A stretch of 44,884 nt of DNA, taken from assembly GCA_000739535.1 (NCBI GenBank), contig DF820465.1, positions 468,506 through 513,389 on the forward strand, given 5' to 3'. Positions 42,351-44,884 of the stretch are shown in pieces. Position numbers and translations under genes: made by a program. The notes under the pieces were generated by a model. The model worked only from the letters and a program-made list of their open reading frames with translations. It made no database searches and was not told the DNA's origin. Source of the DNA: Candidatus Vecturithrix granuli. Its GTDB lineage: Bacteria > Moduliflexota > Moduliflexia > Moduliflexales > Moduliflexaceae. How positions within the stretch are numbered: position 1 is the first letter of the stretch; every line of letters starts with the position of its first letter.

Positions 42351-44357
42351 TTACCTGGTAAAGTTCCAGAGTTCACAGGGGTTTTCAAAATTCTTTAATT
42401 TGAATACTCCTACGGATTTGAATTGACCCTGCAAAGAGACAGGAAGATGATGTAGTCCCGGCTTGCTAATCAGTATTCGATCGGCTTCCGGCAGAAGGGT
42501 AGCTCGATCTGTTTGTGCGATTCGATCCTCAATTTTTACCCCTTCAATACGCGCCGCTCGGTGCACTTCCGCTCCTAAGACATCGCCGTCGGGGCCGGTT
42601 CGCACATATCCCCAATGTAATGCCATCCTGATCCGCATATCGGCATGGATCGGCGTTTCTAAAAAAGAAGCAGCCAGGGAAAATGCCGCCGGCATAGTTT
42701 GAAACGCTAATAGAAATCCATCGCCTGTGCATTTCAAAAAAATGAGATCCAACGCTGAAGCGTGATTTTTTATTCTGCGATACATTTTGCCAACCAATGT
42801 ACTAAAGGAGGTATCACCTTTATCAAGGACATATTGGGTTGATTGTTCCAAATCTAACACAAGCAGCGCCACTTCTTTTTGTTTGGTTGGTGTGATAGTC
42901 GAATACACCACAGCTCCGGCGGTAGGAACGTCAACTCCAGATGGAGAAATTTTCCGAGATGGTGACGGCAGCGTTTTGTTTACTTGCGTCCTACTCCCGA
43001 TTTCTTTGAACGCCTGAACCAGGGCGTTGCGAAATTCTCCGGCATCACGGTAACGCAGATGCAGTAAAATTTCACGCATCTTTGACAAGCTCTGAGGGAT
43101 TTCAGTTTCGCGCAAGGCTCTGTCAATGACTTTTGCCAGCGGCGCAGGAATGTTCTGACGACGTTGGCGAATGGGAATGGTGGGGTTAGCAAGAATCACC
43201 TGTAAATATTCAGAAATTGATGGTTGTTCTCTCTGTTGGCTCATTTTGTAAAATAGTTCCTGAAACCCGTTGCGCACCCAATGGCCTGTTAACATTTCAT
43301 AAAAGACCGCTGCAATCGCAAACACATCACTTGCGGGAACAGGAAACGTATAATGAGTAATCTGTTCACGAGGCCAGTAGATGGGCGCTCGAAGAATCTG
43401 CTCCGGGGAAGTAATATTCGTGAATCCGGAAGATTCAAATCCTTTCGACAGGCCAAAATCGGTAATTTTCGCAAACCAGGCTCCTTTTTGGTGCGTTAAT
43501 AGAATATTTTGTGGTTTCAAATCCTGGTGCACAATGCCTCGAAAGACTTTGTCCTTACCTTGCGCAGTGCGCATAGTAATTTTCACGCGATGGGCATAGG
43601 CTAAACCATCAAGAATGCCAAGCATCAGAGGCGCCGCTTCTTCAAGCGTAAGAGATCCGCCTTTTGTTTCAAGGAATTGCACCAAATTCATGCCATCAAC
43701 ATATTCAACGATAAAATAAAAATCTCCTCCTGCCTGTCCATGGCGAAATAAACGCGCAATGTGCTCATGCTGAAGCTGGCTCAATACCTCAAGTTCCCTT
43801 TGAAACTGTCGAATGTTATGTGGTTCGAGAGCTGTTCGCGGAGAGACGATTTTCAGCGCAACCACGGCACCGGTGTGCTGCTCTCTGGCTTTATATACGA
43901 CCCCCATTTTGCCCTGACCAATCTTCTGCTCAATACGATAGCCTGGAATCTGCGGAACTCTCCCTGTCACCTGCGGGGCAGCCGGCACATTGGCAGGGAA
44001 CCCGAACGATTGCGCAATGGAAATATGTATACGCGTATCCCCCACAATAATCTCATCACGATCTTTCAAGTGAACTTCTTTGACCTCATTCGGAGCCTGT
44101 CGTATGCCTGGGATCGGGGGATTGCGTCCGCCATAACGCACCCCGTTCACAAACACGCCATTCTTACTATTCAGGTCTGTCAATTTGCAATCTGGTGGAG
44201 AAATTTCGAGCAGAAAGTGCTGACGCGACACATACGGATCATTTGGCAACGAAATATGAGCCTCTTCCGAACGACCGAAGAGAAAACAATCTGGTTTGTC
44301 AAATGTAAATTGTTGTCCTGCCGCAGGCCCGGCAGTCACCCGAAGTTCTACTTTCAT
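42351..44357 (-). CDS. FHA domain - Ser/Thr kinase-like - class III nucleotide cyclase (HQD variant)
   Basis: 668 residues, same architecture as the gene at 34269. FHA about 20-115 (GRS 28-30, SRQH 44-47, NG pairs). Kinase domain about 140-445: Lys169, DFG at 300-302, but the catalytic loop reads HQD (His277-Gln278-Asp279), so it lacks the Arg that usually needs activation-loop phosphorylation; the G-loop is GQGKMG. The same extra loop (KITMRTAQGKDKVFRG) precedes HQD. Cyclase domain from about 495: Asp502 and Asp546, Lys542, His599 in place of the catalytic Asn, Arg603 kept. Soluble. First gene of the island; the ribosome site is weak. Downstream is the PP2C promoter. Confidence 0.87.
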   Translation of the reverse strand: MKVELRVTAGPAAGQQFTFDKPDCFLFGRSEEAHISLPNDPYVSRQHFLLEISPPDCKLTDLNSKNGVFVNGVRYGGRNPPIPGIRQAPNEVKEVHLKDRDEIIVGDTRIHISIAQSFGFPANVPAAPQVTGRVPQIPGYRIEQKIGQGKMGVVYKAREQHTGAVVALKIVSPRTALEPHNIRQFQRELEVLSQLQHEHIARLFRHGQAGGDFYFIVEYVDGMNLVQFLETKGGSLTLEEAAPLMLGILDGLAYAHRVKITMRTAQGKDKVFRGIVHQDLKPQNILLTHQKGAWFAKITDFGLSKGFESSGFTNITSPEQILRAPIYWPREQITHYTFPVPASDVFAIAAVFYEMLTGHWVRNGFQELFYKMSQQREQPSISEYLQVILANPTIPIRQRRQNIPAPLAKVIDRALRETEIPQSLSKMREILLHLRYRDAGEFRNALVQAFKEIGSRTQVNKTLPSPSRKISPSGVDVPTAGAVVYSTITPTKQKEVALLVLDLEQSTQYVLDKGDTSFSTLVGKMYRRIKNHASALDLIFLKCTGDGFLLAFQTMPAAFSLAASFLETPIHADMRIRMALHWGYVRTGPDGDVLGAEVHRAARIEGVKIEDRIAQTDRATLLPEADRILISKPGLHHLPVSLQGQFKSVGVFKLKNFENPCELWNFTR

Positions 44358-44373
44358 GAAAATATCTGCACAC

Positions 44374-44429
44374 TTCGGCTCCGCTCAGTGTACGCCACAT
44401 GTCGAACGAAGTCGGGACAGGTGCATTGC
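44374..44429. repeat. CTTCGxCTCCGCTCAG-type inverted repeat
   Basis: ACTTCGGCTCCGCTCAG at the left and CGAACGAAGTCGGGAC at the right form an imperfect inverted repeat of a type widely dispersed in environmental genomes. It lies upstream of the FHA-kinase start. I see no gene in 44430-44545. Confidence 0.45.
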
Positions 44430-44545
44430 GCTCCCCTCTATACTTTTTTACTGTCCAAATTGTAACCCTATTTTCTCACTAGTTAAGACAATAAACCATT
44501 TATCAAGTCTAATTGTCGCCGTGAGAATTTTTCATAGGAGTTGTC

Positions 44546-44884
44546 ATGAACTCACGCTCACCCGACGCAATGAAAATACGATATACCGCGAAATTCCTTT
44601 TCGCGGCCATAGCAGGTGTATGCGCGAAAAGGAATTTCGCGCTACATTTTCAAAGGAGGTGGCATGAGCCACCAGTTCACTCGACGCAATGAAAATGAGA
44701 TGTACCGCGAAACTCCAGTTTCGCGGGCGGATGAATGGTGCGCGAAACTGGAGTCTCGCGCTACATTTTCAGCGGCGTGATGAAACGCTAAAGCTTTCAC
44801 TACAGACATAGATTTGTAAAGGAGTTATCATGAACGGGCGCTCACCCGACGCAATGAACATCAGATGTAGCGCGAAACTCCAGT
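44546..44884. repeat. REP-like palindrome array with conserved leaders (cut by window edge)
   Basis: Three units begin at 44546, 44664 and 44830. Each has AAAGGAG or AGGAG, then ATGA, then a segment ending in CGACGCAATGAA. Two complete units carry a palindrome: 44588-44605 with 44623-44640 (GCGAAATTCCTTTTCGCG) and 44707-44725 with 44741-44760 (GCGAAACTCCAGTTTCGCG, one mismatch), closed by GCGCTACATTTTCA. The third begins GTAGCGCGAAACTCCAGT and runs off the window. Such paired palindromes resemble REP/BIME arrays moved by REP-associated transposases; none is in view. Confidence 0.7.

Noticed and set aside
34269-44357. Kinase island as a known defence system (for example Stk2-like or CBASS)
   Set aside because: No phage-defence effector, nuclease or CD-NTase is present; the cyclase is class III and PP2C/FHA point to housekeeping or developmental signalling.
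44546-44884. Palindrome array as CRISPR or as small genes starting at each ATG
   Set aside because: Unit spacing is irregular (118 and 166 bp) and the translated frames mostly reflect the palindromes, so no conserved protein is supported.

Overview
The window looks like chromosomal DNA of a Gram-negative, probably uncultured or environmental, multicellular-type bacterium. Evidence: an exported caspase/WD40 protein, very large WD40-kinase and FHA-kinase proteins, a PEP-CTERM sorting tail, a lipobox protein and an unusually high load of palindromic intergenic repeats. This mix recalls candidate phylum KSB3 (Modulibacteria), with filamentous or EPS-forming Desulfobacterota as an alternative. That placement is inference; no rRNA, tRNA or CRISPR is visible.

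Layout. 1-3.2 kb: end of a MITE-like element, then a ugpB-ugpA-ugpE-type ABC sugar/glycerol-phosphate uptake operon (minus strand) with a strong stem-loop between ugpB and ugpA. 3.5-6.1 kb: a two-domain flavodoxin-fold protein and a convergent GNAT acetyltransferase sharing a terminator. 6.2-10.4 kb: a decayed gene with TPR remnants, a 1101-residue exported WD40-caspase protein, a MITE and an antitoxin relic. 10.6-16.7 kb: a small lipoprotein, formate-tetrahydrofolate ligase, a cysteine hydrolase, a Nif3-like protein and a GH13 glucosidase, separated by hairpin repeats.

17.1-28.9 kb is a surface-glycan locus: GT4, SAM methyltransferase, LPG-synthase-type flippase-like membrane protein and GT2 (tightly packed, overlapping), then radical SAM/SPASM protein, TylF-type methyltransferase, a YfhO membrane protein fused to an SGNH hydrolase, and a convergent GT39-like membrane glycosyltransferase. 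28.9-34.2 kb is an accessory stretch: an unknown overlapping gene pair, an orphan Rhs tip, a cytoplasmic beta-propeller protein, a small PEP-CTERM protein, an antitoxin whose PIN toxin partner is broken by a MITE, and a second GT2.

34.3-44.4 kb is a minus-strand signalling island: FHA-kinase-nucleotide cyclase, PP2C phosphatase, a kinase with TPRs and 21 WD40 blades (three seven-bladed propellers), and a second FHA-kinase-cyclase. It could couple Thr phosphorylation, phospho-Thr recognition and cyclic nucleotide synthesis. The last 0.5 kb holds a REP-like palindrome array.

The most unusual layer is the repeats. One family (ends CTGTTTTAAAAG, 3-bp TNA duplication) sits exactly on TAA stop codons in both copies seen. 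A second (ends GGTAGTGGTTAA, 8-bp duplication) interrupts the PIN gene so precisely that removing it restores the frame. Both, and several other sites, carry related inner palindromes with GGAGTG ends.
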